A DNA stretch of 64,000 bases from Panicum virgatum (taxonomy: Eukaryota; Streptophyta; Magnoliopsida; Poales; Poaceae). Positions 33,912 to 43,914 of this stretch are shown piece by piece. Every line of letters starts with the position of its first letter. Within the stretch, counting starts at the first letter, position 1. A model generated the notes under the pieces. It did no database searches. It worked only from the letters and a program-made list of their open reading frames with translations, and was not told where the DNA came from. A program made the translations under genes and the position numbers. The stretch spans positions 30,206,241 to 30,270,240 of the forward strand of contig NC_053141.1 of NCBI RefSeq assembly GCF_016808335.1. Direction: 5' to 3'.

Positions 33912-35124
33912 GGGCTATTGCAAAACTACCCTCATTTCGTCCTCTAATTGCATGTTTGCCCCCTTTTTTTTACTTTGCATGTTTGCCCCTTTTTTTTTGA
34001 ATCTAAAGCTTCCAGTTGCCCCTATTCTGTTAAGAGCCGGTGACGGTGTTAAATGGCAGTTGAAAAGACACATAAGCCCTTGTGGGACCCACTCGTCAGC
34101 ATCAACAAAGAGTCAAAGACATCCGCTCACCGGTGGAGGATGAGGCGGCGCTCTACGGCGCTCGTCGGCGTGGGACTGGGAGGCAGCTGGCCGCGCCCGG
34201 CGCCGCCGCGCGGGTGCACAACTGGATGCTGGAGGAGCGGGCCCCAGTGCGCAGCCTCGCCCACGCGCCCCTCAACGACGCCGTTGCCGCGTGGGACTGG
34301 CACGGCCGCTGCGGCGATGACGGCGGTGGTGGCGTCGCCGCCTTCTCTACGCTCACGGGCGACCTGAGCCACTGCTTCCGCGTCGCGCACGGCCGCCAGC
34401 CCAGGTCCTTCACCGCCGACGCGCTAGCATTCAGCTGGGGTGCTGGCGGTCGAGCTCCGGACCTCCGGCGGCGTGCGCTGGCAGTCGTGGAGCAGGCTGT
34501 TGGCGTCGAGCGGGAAGACCAAGGCGCTCGGCGGGACAGCGCGCCACCTCCGCTCCTGCTAGCCGCCGTCGTGAGGAGGAGCGGGCCGGGCCCATGGCCG
34601 GCGCCACGGGCCTCGTCCCTGTCTTCACCCCGGTGGCGGCGAGGCAGGAAGAGGCGGAGAGGCGACGTTCGCCGGCGCGGGACGAGGGCGCGGGGGAGGA
34701 GAGAGGCGACGCTCGCAGGCTGCCACAGGCTCGGCCGTCGGTGGCCACGGGCTCCGCCTGCTCCTCCGCACTACTGGCGGGCGGCCGCGGCCTCCCGACC
34801 CCCGCGCGACTCCGGCAGCCCAGGCAGCCCCACCCGCTCCCTTCGCCCCTCTGCCTTTCCCCCGCGCCTCAATCTTCTGCCACCTCCGCCGGTCCTCCCC
34901 CAATGAGAGAGCCAACAGAGCAGGGGTAGGAGAGACATTTCCTATCTAGATTTTCCATACTTCCTTTTCTTTATTCGCTGGAAGCTGCCTCGGTGGACGC
35001 CGTTGGAAATCAGGGGCAAACGGATGATTCACACATGAAAAACAGGGGCAAATATGCAAACCTTAAAAAGAAGGGGCAAACATACAGTTGTAGGTACAAA
35101 CGAGGGCAGATATGCAATTTGCCC
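33912..35124. mobile_element. second Mutator-like element nested in the first
   Basis: The termini are inverted repeats of the type GGGC(A/T)A(A/T)TTGCA...CTACCCTC and repeated TTTGCCCC(T/C)TTTTT words at both ends (33912-34010 and 35000-35124). The flanks TTTCTAAAG (33903-33911) and TTTTTAAAG (35125-35133) form a 9-bp target duplication with one mismatch. Its interior, 34080-34920, is strongly GC-rich, typical of sequence taken up by grass Pack-MULEs. No transposase is present. Confidence 0.75.
34082..34906 (+). other. GC-rich 274-codon open frame inside the nested MULE, probably a captured host fragment
   Basis: The frame is open from 34082 to 34906. Its N-terminal half (AARVHNWMLEERAPVRSL, AAWDWHGRCGDDGGGG, LTGDLSHCFRVAHGR) looks more protein-like than the Arg/Pro-rich second half. 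It could come from one host exon joined to a GC-rich leader. I do not recognise the family. Other frames on both strands are also open here because of the base composition, so expression or a function is not supported. Confidence 0.3.
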
Positions 35125-35322
35125 TTTTTAAAGTATTGTGGCCTTAAGGATTGAAGCTATAACCTTCGGCTAACACACAAGCAGAACCTCAAATTTAGTT
35201 TCTATATTGAAAAGTTGACCAAGTAGCACATACTACTAGCATGTTAATCCAGGCAAAAACAAGTGACCTACTCCTGCAAACAATAAGTTCAGTAGTGCAA
35301 CTGGGGACGGCCCTGCTCAGAC

Positions 35323-35620
35323 TCAGTGGAGCTTCTCCACTTGGATCTCCACCTGCAGGGTGGAGCCGCGGACGGGCTCCCCCGGCAGCGACACGACGCC
35401 GGCGACGTCCACACGAACTCCCAGCTCAGCCTCGCCGCGAACCGTGCCATCCCCGCCGGCCACCACGCACTGCACGGTGCCCGCGCCCTGCCGCAGCACT
35501 AGGAACACCACGCGACGCCCCACGCCGCGCACGCGCCCGCGGCCCGCAGCACCTGTCGGCTCCAGCAACGCCAAGTCCGCCCACGCGTACCCCTCCTGTA
35601 GCCGTCGGACCTCTCCCATG
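35323..35620 (-). pseudogene. captured fragment of cytosolic aspartyl-tRNA synthetase (anticodon-binding OB fold)
   Basis: Read from the ATG at 35620, the minus strand encodes about 98 residues. They include VRGVGRRVVFLVLRQGAGTV, QCVVAGGDG and VDVAGVVSLPGEPVRG, then STLQVEIQVEKLH and a stop. Plant cytosolic AspRS has at the same place VRG..Q..., FVVLRQ..STVQCVL, and VEGVVSLPKEPLK..TQQVEIQVRK (recalled, not searched). The full enzyme charges tRNA-Asp. Here only the N-terminal OB fold remains, with no catalytic domain. The segment lies between the nested MULE and the right inverted repeat of the outer MULE, so it was carried by that element. A longer open frame extends to 35838 into the inverted repeat, which could act as its leader. 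Confidence 0.75.
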
Positions 35621-35967
35621 GTGGCCGCCGTAGTCCTCCCCCTCGTGGTGCTCACGTCCGAAAGCCATGGGTGTCTGGGAGCATAGGAACAAAAGAAGAA
35701 GGCGACGGCCACACAGTTTGACGGCCGCCGAAGTCTGTTCAAAGAGGAACGAATGGATTCGGGAGGAAAAGATAGGGGATTGGTGGGGGGAAGAGGAGGG
35801 TGTGCGTGGGGGTCCCACATGACAGTCCAAGGTGGCATACCCGTTTGGACCTCGTTGAGACCCGAACTGAGTTTAGGGACCCAATCAGCTACTTTCAGAG
35901 TTCGGGGACCGGGATGACACAGCGTGACAAGTTTAGGGACCGGAGATGTATTTTACTCTTTATCAAT

Positions 35968-38310
35968 CTTATCTGCTTGTCTTTTCACCTCAATTTTCGT
36001 CCAAAGGAAGCTAAAATATTACATTAAATGTATCATCATACCCCAAAAAACTAATTATTTCACGTTACAAAAACTAGCCAATGCACTGTCACGGGTTGAT
36101 CGGCTGGTGTCATAAGAATGCGAATACTCTTGGCTAGTCTATCTAGTATGGTTATGCTTGTTACCTATAGGCTATAGCAAGGAGAGGACGAGGACACTGC
36201 AGCCACCCATAGGACCCACGGCGCCGGACATGCGGCGCCATCCCCCTTCCTATCGCACCCCTCCAACGCCCGCAGAACCCCTCATCACATCCCACTGCTC
36301 CCGGCTACGGGGCCCGTGCTCGGGACGCTGCGCCACAGGGCCGGGCTTTGCCTCCTCCCTCGGCTCCACCGGCGCCACCCCCCCCACCTGCGCCAGAGCA
36401 ACCGTCGTTTGGCACCCTCATCCCACTGCCCGTGGAGGCGCCAAGCTGTCCACACGCTGGTGAAGAGCAAGGTGCGAGCGCCGAGCGACGAAGAAGGCCG
36501 GTGCTCCGCGGGTCCTCCTGGCGCCTGGGCAGCTGCCTGGATAGTAACAGCAGCACTGTCTTCGGCGCACACCTACTGTCATAGATTTGCTAGCTTGCCA
36601 AATGTCTGACACACGCTGCATGTGTTCGACAGAATGTCGACTAATAATATGTCCGTTTAGATCGCAGTGATCAAGGCTTTATTTGTCCAGTAAGTAGGCA
36701 GAACCGGTCCACTGATTACTTGAGCCACTCGCTATTCCTTTAGGCAAAAATTATTTCTAGGTATAATGGCCTTATATTTTGATCCAGTGATTTCAGTGGA
36801 CAATGCTATGCTACTATTTTTAATATCCGTAGACTTAATATGCTTCACAAGGTACTGAAATTCAAACATGGAATAGGTAACAAAGGCTACCCTACTTGTA
36901 CGACCTTTGTTAGCGTTTCTGGTACTTTAATTGTAAATTAGTAGTCGCTTGCATCTCGTTTTCCGTTGTGCAAGGCCAACTGAAGACTACGATTACATTG
37001 TATATTACCTTGCTAAATGAGCTTCCACCCTGAACTGTCAAACAACATTCTTTCAAAATAATAGGGAATTGCCTGAACAAAAAGATTGATTTTTTCCAAA
37101 CATACAAACTAAAACTGAGTACTCCTAGCTAACACATGTAAACTATAAATCTTATTTGAGAGTTTTGCATTGTAATTTTTCTCATGTTCATAGTTGGCCA
37201 TAATACTAGTGTGTTCAGGCAATATTGGTCACAGTACCAGCGTGCATTGGACAACATGAGCCATGTTGAAGTTAAAGAAAAGAAACAATAAATAAATCTC
37301 TATGCCTTCATAACATCACAAAGATACTAGTGGGACAATATGATAAGGAATCTGCCAGTACTGAATTTTCATTATTCCAAAGATACATGCACAAAGGCTG
37401 ACTGTCCAGGCACAAACTATGACAACGAGTAAGCTACTTTTGCTTATACTCTCCCCCGAATCAGTTCTTCATACTTTCCTGTCTGTTAACCTTTTGATGC
37501 TAAAGCATCACTGATTCACTGTGATTTGAATCTTAATGCTACAATGCTTTGTATTGTCCTTATGCAAAAATGAGTGGGCTAAGTATCACAAATTAAAATT
37601 TTTATTGCTATTTTACCTTATGATCTATACTTCCTACTATACTGTAACTTTCAGAGCATGCAAGCTGATCCCAAAGATATCAAACAACTGAGCAGAAGAA
37701 GACCACCTGATTGAGTGCCATCTATAGTTCTATACATGTAGCATGTTGCTTAGCATTTTGGTGCCATCATAGCATTGTGATAGTTAATCTTTATATTATC
37801 ATGGATTGGTTCACTCTGGTACTTCACTTTGATAGACACATTTTCTTGCTAGGGGTCGGGCGAGATAGGCCAACAAGTGCACTTGAATGCTGGATCTAGG
37901 CAAATGCTTCCATACTAGGAACAATACTCTAATGAAACATCGAGTTCCTCCAGAACAATAACAATGCACAAGACGGAATTTTCTGACCCAAATCTTAAGC
38001 TGGCCATCAGATTTTAACTCAGGTGACAAATTTACCTTTTTTATTATTACACAACATTGTCCTTTTGCAATATGATCATCCTACGTATGCAACAGCTAAC
38101 TATATACTCAGAATAGGCTATGGAACCATTAAAACATGGGATTAATCTGTTTTTTTAATGAACCTGCAGGAGAGCTGCATGTTATATTGAAAAGTAGGAA
38201 ACGCCCAGAGGGGCGAAGGTAAAATTTACAAGGCAGAACAAGAAAAACGGAGCTCCAACAGCTGCCAAGTGGGATTAATATGTTTGATCTTGCTAATATT
38301 GACATAGTGT
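35968..38310. other. no gene recognised; GC-rich island at 36180-36600
   Basis: The 36180-36600 part is GC- and CpG-rich with overlapping open frames on both strands but no recognisable protein; it may be another captured fragment. 36620-38160 is ordinary AT-rich intergenic DNA. 38165-38275 (CTGCAGGAGAGCTGCATGTT, then GGAAACGCCCAGAGGGGCGA) resembles a dispersed grass repeat of unknown class. Confidence 0.4.
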
Positions 38311-38332
38311 ACTGGTCAACTCCATTGAGGGT

Positions 38333-38358
38333 GCGGCAAAGCCGCGCTGTGTTTCTAG
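38333..38358 (+). mobile_element. Helitron-like 3' terminus
   Basis: A perfect 5-bp stem GCGGC-AAA-GCCGC (38333-38345) is followed after 9 bases by CTAG (38355-38358) and then T, as in Helitron 3' ends. The 5' TC end was not found, so it is unknown how much of the gene-fragment patchwork to the left belongs to it. Confidence 0.55.
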
Positions 38359-38857
38359 TATATACTTATTATCATTTGAATGGACAACACACAATCAGGA
38401 GCTAGCACAAGTGCACAACTATTAACTACTACGAATAGCTACGTCAGTGCACTAATTAGTTGGACGATCCTTCAAGTTCGTGCTAGTGCACCTTGTTTGA
38501 AATCTTTCTTCCCTTTTCCTGCTTCTCCTATGAGTGGGAAGACTGCTGTTGATGTATGCAGATGAGTCACAACTCTTCAGTCTCTCAATCTTTCTGCTTG
38601 TGTGCCGTGTTTGTATACTGAATTCTGGGTGAGCTTTTTTCTTTGGTCCTGGTTCTACTTTTTGTATGTAGCAGTGCTGTTTTTTCTGTGAGGAGATGGT
38701 GTGATGATCAAATTTTTTCCCTATTGGTTTTATTGGCCACCATGATGGTTCAAACTGTATTAGCTCTATCTGATCATTTCCTTCACAATCTAATTTTTTG
38801 AAACCGTTGAAGCCTTTATTTTATCTCTGCCGTGTTGTTTCAACGATGTTTCAACAA
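38359..38857. other. no gene recognised
   Basis: A short intergenic stretch between the Helitron-like end and the LINE; the small open frames in it are unsupported. Confidence 0.5.
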
Positions 38858-38932
38858 TGCCGGTCCCAAGCCCGGATAAAGGAGGAGGGTTGTGTTAGGC
38901 GTGGCGAGCCAATGTAGAACCCAGCTACTCTT

Positions 38933-39960
38933 ATGGAGATGAAACCCAAGAGAAAACCATTGGGGCGTAACCCTCTTAGCTGCGCGCCATATCGCAACCC
39001 GGGTATGGTGTTAAATGAGCAAGGGCCGGGCCGTCACCCCCTTGGTGCCGCGCCGTATCGTGATCTGGACACGGTGTTAAGTGGGCAAGGATCGGGTCGT
39101 CGCTTCCTCAGTGGCGCGCTACATCGTCTCCTGGGTGTAGTGCTAAATGAGCAAGGGTCTTCGCACCTGACTCGGCTAGTGCGAGGGGTAAGGAAGCTAG
39201 TCGTGCCAACTAGGATCCATCTAGGTAGCTGGAATGTAGGGTCCCTCACAGGTACGTTAAGAGAGTTAGTTGACACAGCGATTAGGAGACGTGTAAATAT
39301 CCTATGCGTCTAGGAGACGAAATGGAAGGGTCAGAAAGCGAAGGAGGTGGAGAACACAGGCTTCAAGCTTTGGTACACAGGAACAGTTGCAAACAAAAAT
39401 GGAGTGGGCATCTTGATTGACAAGAGTCTGAAAAATGGAGTGGTGGACGTCAAGAGGCTGGGGGGTAGGATCATCCTAGTCAAGCTTGTTGTTGGTGACT
39501 TAGTCTTCAACGTTATAAGTGCGTATGCTCCCCATGTAGGCCATGATGAGAGTACAAAGAGGCAGTTTTGGGATGACCTAGATAGCTTGGTTAGAGCGGT
39601 ACCCACCAGTGAGAAGCTTTTCATAGAAGGAGATCTCAATGGCCATGTAGGGTTGTCTAATGCAAGTTACGAGGTGGCACATGGAGGGTTTGGGTATGGT
39701 AGTAGGAATCAGGAGGGAGAGGAAGTCTTAGACTTTGCTATAGCTTACAATCTGATGGTAGCCAACAACTTCTTTAGGGAGGTGACCTTCTGTAGTGGCC
39801 ATCACGCTTGTCAGATTGACTTCATTCTCAAAAGAAGAGAGGATAAGAGGACATGCTTGGATTGTAAGGTAATACCGGGAGAGTGTGTTGTCTCTCAACA
39901 CAAGCTCGTGTGGCTGATTTCCGCTTTCGTCTACGTACTAGATGGGATGAACAAGTCAAA
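38933..39960 (+). pseudogene. RTE LINE endonuclease domain
   Basis: The likely start is the Met at 38933 (MEMKPKRKPLGRN). After a repeat-rich leader come LGSWNVGSLTGTLRELVDTA and, past a TAG at 39311-39313 where Gln is expected, ETKWKG. Next are NGVGILIDKSLKNG, FNVISAYAPHVG, the catalytic GDLNGHVG and QIDFIL, and the final His in SQHKLV. These residues (Asn, Glu, Asp, Asn, Asp, His) form the active site of AP-type LINE endonucleases, which nick target DNA to start target-primed reverse transcription. A 1-base deletion just after HKLV moves the frame to that of the reverse transcriptase part. Confidence 0.88.
38970..39165 (+). repeat. three imperfect 70-bp direct repeats in the LINE 5' coding leader
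   Basis: The units encode variants of GRNPLSCAPYRNPGMVLNEQ: a (C/G)(C/A)(P/L)(Y/H)R core followed by VL(N/S)(E/G)QG, repeated three times at 38965, 39035 and 39105. They lie before the endonuclease domain. Confidence 0.7.
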
Positions 39961-42250
39961 GCCGTGAGAACGAAGTGGTGGAAACTAAAAGAGGCGGCGT
40001 CGGAAGACTTTAAGAGAAGGGTTATCACGGAGGGCTCTTGGGAAGAAGGGGAAGATGCAAACAACACGTGGAAGAAGATGGCAACTTGCATTAGGAAGGT
40101 GGCTGCGGAAGTGCTTGGTGTTACCAAAGGGAGCAAAGGTGCAACTAAAGAGACTTGGTGGTGGAGCGAGGATGTACAAAAGGCCCTTAAGGAGAAGAAA
40201 GAGCGATACAAATGTGTGTTCTATGATAGGAGTACAGATAACATAGAGAGGTACAAGGTGGCAAAGAAGTTTGCAAAGCGAGTAGTGAGTGAGGCAAAGG
40301 GCAGAGCATATGATGACCTTTACCAAAGGCTGAGTACAAAGGAAGGAGAGAAGGACGTTTACAAGATGGCTAGGGTTCGTGATAGGAAGATAATGGACCT
40401 CAATCAAGTCAAGTGTATTAAGGATGCAAGGGATCAACTCTTGGTTACGGAGGAGGACATCAAACTAAGGTGGCGTGAGTACTTTGATAACATGTTCAAT
40501 GGGGAGAGTGAGAGCACGTCCATTGAGTTGGACGACTCCTTTGATGATGGCAATAGACACTTTGTGCGTAGGATTCAAGAGTTTGAGGTTAGAGAAGCCA
40601 TAAAAAGGATGAAAGGGGGCAAGGCACTGGGCCCTGGTGCGGTCCCAATTGAGGTGTGGAGATGCCTAGGAGATATAGCTATTGTTTGGCTAACAAAGCT
40701 TTTTAACCAGATTGTGCGATCGAACAAGATTCCCAAAGAGTGAAGGAGAAGTATATTAGTACCAATCATCAAGAACAAGGGAGATATCAAAAGCTGCACT
40801 AACTACACAGGGATTAAGCTGATGAGCCATATGATGAAGCTATGGGAGAGAGTTATAGAGCATCGTTTGAGAAGATTGATGTGTATTACCATGAACCAAT
40901 TTGGGTTCATGCCAGGGAGATCAACCATAGAAGCAATTTTTCTTTTAAGACAAGTTATGGAGCGGCATAGGGAGCTAAAGAAAGACCTACACATGGTTTT
41001 CATAGACTTAGAGAAGGCTTATGATAAGATACCAAGGAAGGTTATGCGGTGGGCTTTGGAAAATCATAAAGTCCTAACAAAGTATGTGGCCTTCATTAAG
41101 GACATTGAAAGTGAACCGGACGCCTAAGAGGGGGGGGGGGGGGAAATCATAAAGTCCTAACCGTTCGTCGTGTAGAGTTGCTTTGCCTGTTGTCTTGAAT
41201 ATCTCTCGTTCCTTGTCATCCATCGTGTAGCGATGGACCGTCCGTCTTTTGTAGACTTTGTCGCCGGGCTGTTGTCGGATGCCATGCAGCCGCAGGTCCG
41301 TGGACGCCAGACCGTCCACCATTACACGGCGGACTGTCCGTCGTGTGAAAGTTGATTCTGCAGCTTTGTCCTCTCACCGTATTTCTTTGCCGTGACTTGG
41401 GTCTTTGCTTAGTCTTCACTTGTACCTCTTCTATAGCCTTTTGATGCCTTCAATGAGGTGTTTTACACACCAAGCCATCATCTTCATCCCTGGGACTTAA
41501 TCACATACAACATGACACAATCTTAGTCCCATTGGTTAATGTTGTCATCAAACCCCAAAACCTTTAAGGTATAATGGGTAGGGGTCCATTTTCCTTACAG
41601 ACATGTACAACAATGTTGTGACTAGTATTCGAAGAAATGACAGTGACACAAGTGACTTCCCAATCAACATAGGACTACATCAAGGATCAGCTTTGAGCCC
41701 TTACCTTTTTGCCTTGGTGATGGATGAGGTCACAAGGGATATACAAGGAGATATCCCATGGTGCATGTTGTTTGCTGATGATGTAGTACTAGTGGATGAA
41801 AGCCAAGCAAGAGTAAATAGGAAACTAGAGTTGTGGCAGCAGACTCTAGAGTCGAAAGGTTTTAGAATTAGTAGGACTAAAACTGAATATATGAGATGTG
41901 ACTTCGTTACTGCTAGACAAGAGGAAGGAGATGTGAGTTTGGAAAGTTAGGTAGTGCCCAAGAAGGATACTTTTTGATACTTGGGATCGATGCTACAAAA
42001 AGATGGGGATGTCGATGAAGATGTGAGCCATAGAATCAAAACAGGATGGATGAAATGGCGTCAAGCATCTGGTGTTCTATGTGACAGGAGGGTACCACAA
42101 AAGCTAAAAGGCAAGTTCTATAGGACGGCTATTAGACCTGCGATGTTGTACTGTGCAGAGTGTTGGCTCACTAAAACAAGACATATTCAACAACTAAGTG
42201 TTGCGGAGATGCGTATGTTGCGTTGGATTTGTGGGCATACCTGTTTCTAA
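39883..42250 (+). pseudogene. RTE LINE reverse transcriptase domain
   Basis: A basic linker (39900-40430) leads into the polymerase. The motifs are GPGAVPIEVWRCLG, then after a TGA at 40741-40743 (Trp expected) NYTGIKLMSHMMKLWERV, NQFGFMPGRSTIEAIFLLRQ and FIDLEKAYDKIPRKV. The solo LTR (41106-41599) interrupts the next helix. After it come [20 protein letters not shown], the catalytic FADD of [13 protein letters not shown], and [17 protein letters not shown] stop near 41948 precedes the thumb-like [20 protein letters not shown] and [16 protein letters not shown], where the sequence ends. The enzyme would copy LINE RNA at the nicked target. Confidence 0.9.
41106..41599. mobile_element. solo LTR (494 bp) inserted in the LINE reverse transcriptase
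   Basis: It starts TGAAAGTGAACCGGACGCC and ends TTTTCCTTACA, flanked by the 5-bp duplication GACAT (41101-41105 and 41600-41604). The LINE frame continues cleanly on the other side. It carries CGGACTGTCCG/GACCGTCCG motifs (41228, 41300-41340) and a run of 14 G at 41130-41143. Immediately after the G run an 18-bp segment repeats LINE sequence lying 70 bp upstream. Confidence 0.9.
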
Positions 42251-42351
42251 AGAATCCAACCCGTGCGAGAGCCTAGATCGACGGTCTAGTGCAAGCCAAA
42301 CATAAAACATACAAGTTAAAATAATCTCCAGCATTGTGGAGGGCGAGAGTG
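42251..42351. other. unassigned 100 bp between LINE and CACTA B2
   Basis: It does not continue the LINE protein and has no terminal repeats. It could be LINE-unrelated target DNA or a rearrangement scar. Confidence 0.4.
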
Positions 42352-43200
42352 CCACTAGTACACAAACGCACTACAGAGGCGGTCCCAGAGGCCACAGCAG
42401 AGGCGGTGGAAAGATCCGCTGCTGCGCTAGTGTTGCTACTAACCCGAAGCTAGCAGCAGCAGTGATTCGAACCGCCTCTGCTATGTACTTAGCAGAGGCG
42501 GTGGACTCTGTGCACCGTCTCTGCTATTTGGTCTAGCAGAGGCGGTGGGTTGTACCCACCGCCTCTGCTAACTCTGTAGCAGAGGCAGTGTAATGAATTT
42601 TCCACCGCCTCTGCTAATGTTTGAATATTGGCGCAACATTTGAATGTCCTGCTCTGTTTATGTTTCCCGCCATTTTAAAAGCATTTGGTTCCCGCTATTT
42701 GTGATAGCATTTGCCGTTTGATTTGAAATGCAGATATTTAGTATTTTCGAAACACATCAACAAAATGGGATCACCGGTATTGTAGCACACCTCGAATATA
42801 TAATTGAAATGCATTTTCGTTGCTTTTTCTCTAACACATGCGATAATAAAGCTGTGACAAAGTTAACACACATTTGTTATCCTATATACATCCAGCTTCA
42901 CCAGATATACATATATATATTTACACATATATACAAACATACAATATATGCACAGAAGGCTGCACAGAAATAATTAATACAAGTTCATTAAAATGAATGG
43001 TGCTCCCAGTCGATAAGCCATTTGAATTTGTCGTCGCGTGTTAGGTATGACTCTGGATCAAAGAACCGACCTTGCCGGTTGCATACTTCGTGCATTGTGA
43101 AACGGCAGAGGTCGGCCACAATGTTCATAAGATGCCTTTCAGTTAGGGGCCAACAATACATAGGGATTTTCGGGAATTAATAGTTGATAAAGCAAACATT
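42352..43200 (-). mobile_element. CACTA element B2, left end
   Basis: CACTAGTACACAAACGCACT at 42352 is a CACTA terminus, followed by an array of AGCAGAGGCGGT and ACCGCCTCTGCT (42370-42620) identical in type to 14465-14817. Then comes AT-rich DNA and the tail of a Ulp1-like gene. The right end is not visible; past about 43200 the sequence passes into a tandem duplication and CACTA A2. Confidence 0.75.
42990..43160 (-). pseudogene. C-terminal tail of a Ulp1-like cysteine protease domain from a CACTA element
   Basis: The minus strand encodes IVADLCRFTMHEVCNRQGRF, then FDPESYLTRDDKFKWLIDWEHH. This resembles the last segment of Ulp1-like (SUMO protease-type) domains captured by many grass CACTA and Mutator elements (DLCRFI..E, FFDPE..L). 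The catalytic His/Asp/Cys part is absent, so only a remnant is present. Confidence 0.5.
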
Positions 43201-43261
43201 ATTAGTGATTTATACATATACAGAAACGTTGTGTATTGCATTATTAATTGAGATGTTTCAT

Positions 43262-43910
43262 GGAGCACATATGTTACCCCTCCACCAAATATATTTATTT
43301 TCCGAGGCTATTTGTGTATTATTAATTTCTTTTTGCAGTAAATCATTAAAAATGCAATTAAATTCATAAAATATTGTAGTATTGACCAAAAAATGCAAAT
43401 AAGTTATCTAGTTCAATAAACATGCTATACTAAGGTAATATCAAGCCTCCACATGAAAAGGATAAAGTGAACTATGTATCACGTTGAAATTTAGACGATG
43501 AGGCTAACTTCACAAGTAATCCACGTGGCGAGTGGAAGCCATATGAAAGAAACACCGGCAACATATGGATTTTCTTGTCCAAACTTTTTGGGATGCTATA
43601 TGGACATATGATACCCCTCCACAAAATATATTTATTTTCCGAGGCTATTTGTGTATTATTAATTTCTTTTTGCAGTAAATCATCAAAAATACAATTAAAT
43701 TCATAAAATATTGTAGTGTTAACAAAAAAATGCAAATAAGTTCTCTAGTTCAATAAATATGCTATACTAAGATAATAGCAAGCCCCCACATGAAAAGGAT
43801 AAAGTGAACTATGTATCACGTTGAAACTTAGACGATGAGGCTAACTTCACAAGTGACCCAGGTGGTGAGTGGAAGCTATATGAAAGAAACACCGGCAATA
43901 TGTGGATTTT
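43262..43910. repeat. two tandem copies of a ~340-bp AT-rich unit
   Basis: 43262-43575 and 43602-43910 match almost throughout: CACATATG(T/A)TACCCCTCCAC at the start, ATTTATTTTCCGAGGCTATT in the middle, GGAAGC(C/T)ATATGAAAGAAAC near the end. A short spacer of about 27 bp lies between. There is no coding potential. Confidence 0.85.
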
Positions 43911-43914
43911 AGGG

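Larger units (their letters stand above)
33312..35958. mobile_element. Pack-MULE (Mutator-like element carrying gene fragments)
   Basis: The ends are inverted repeats: GAGTAAAATCCATCTCCGG at 33312 and its inverse at 35958, with one mismatch in the first 35 bp and recognisable similarity over about 120 bp (GGTCCCTAAACTTGTCACG and GAGGTCCAAACGGG are in both). A perfect 9-bp target duplication TTTATCAAT flanks it (33303-33311 and 35959-35967), the Mutator signature. There is no mudrA-type transposase inside. The interior carries an aspartyl-tRNA synthetase fragment (35323-35620) and a second, nested MULE (33912-35124). The remaining 33440-33900 part is AT-rich and without genes. Confidence 0.92.
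38858..42250 (+). mobile_element. RTE-type LINE (non-LTR retrotransposon), degenerate and 3'-truncated
   Basis: The element has an apurinic-type endonuclease followed by reverse transcriptase on the plus strand, the RTE order. Its 5' part begins near CCCAAGCCCGGATAAAGGAG. Stops at 39311-39313 and 40741-40743, a 1-base deletion near 39910, a stop at about 41948 and a 494-bp solo LTR (41106-41599) make it dead. Coding sequence stops abruptly near 42240, before the expected end of the protein and the 3' tail. No target duplication was found. Confidence 0.88.

Noticed and set aside
34431..34915. Minus-strand frames in the nested MULE
   Set aside because: High GC content opens frames on both strands; no domain or start context favours them over the plus-strand frame.
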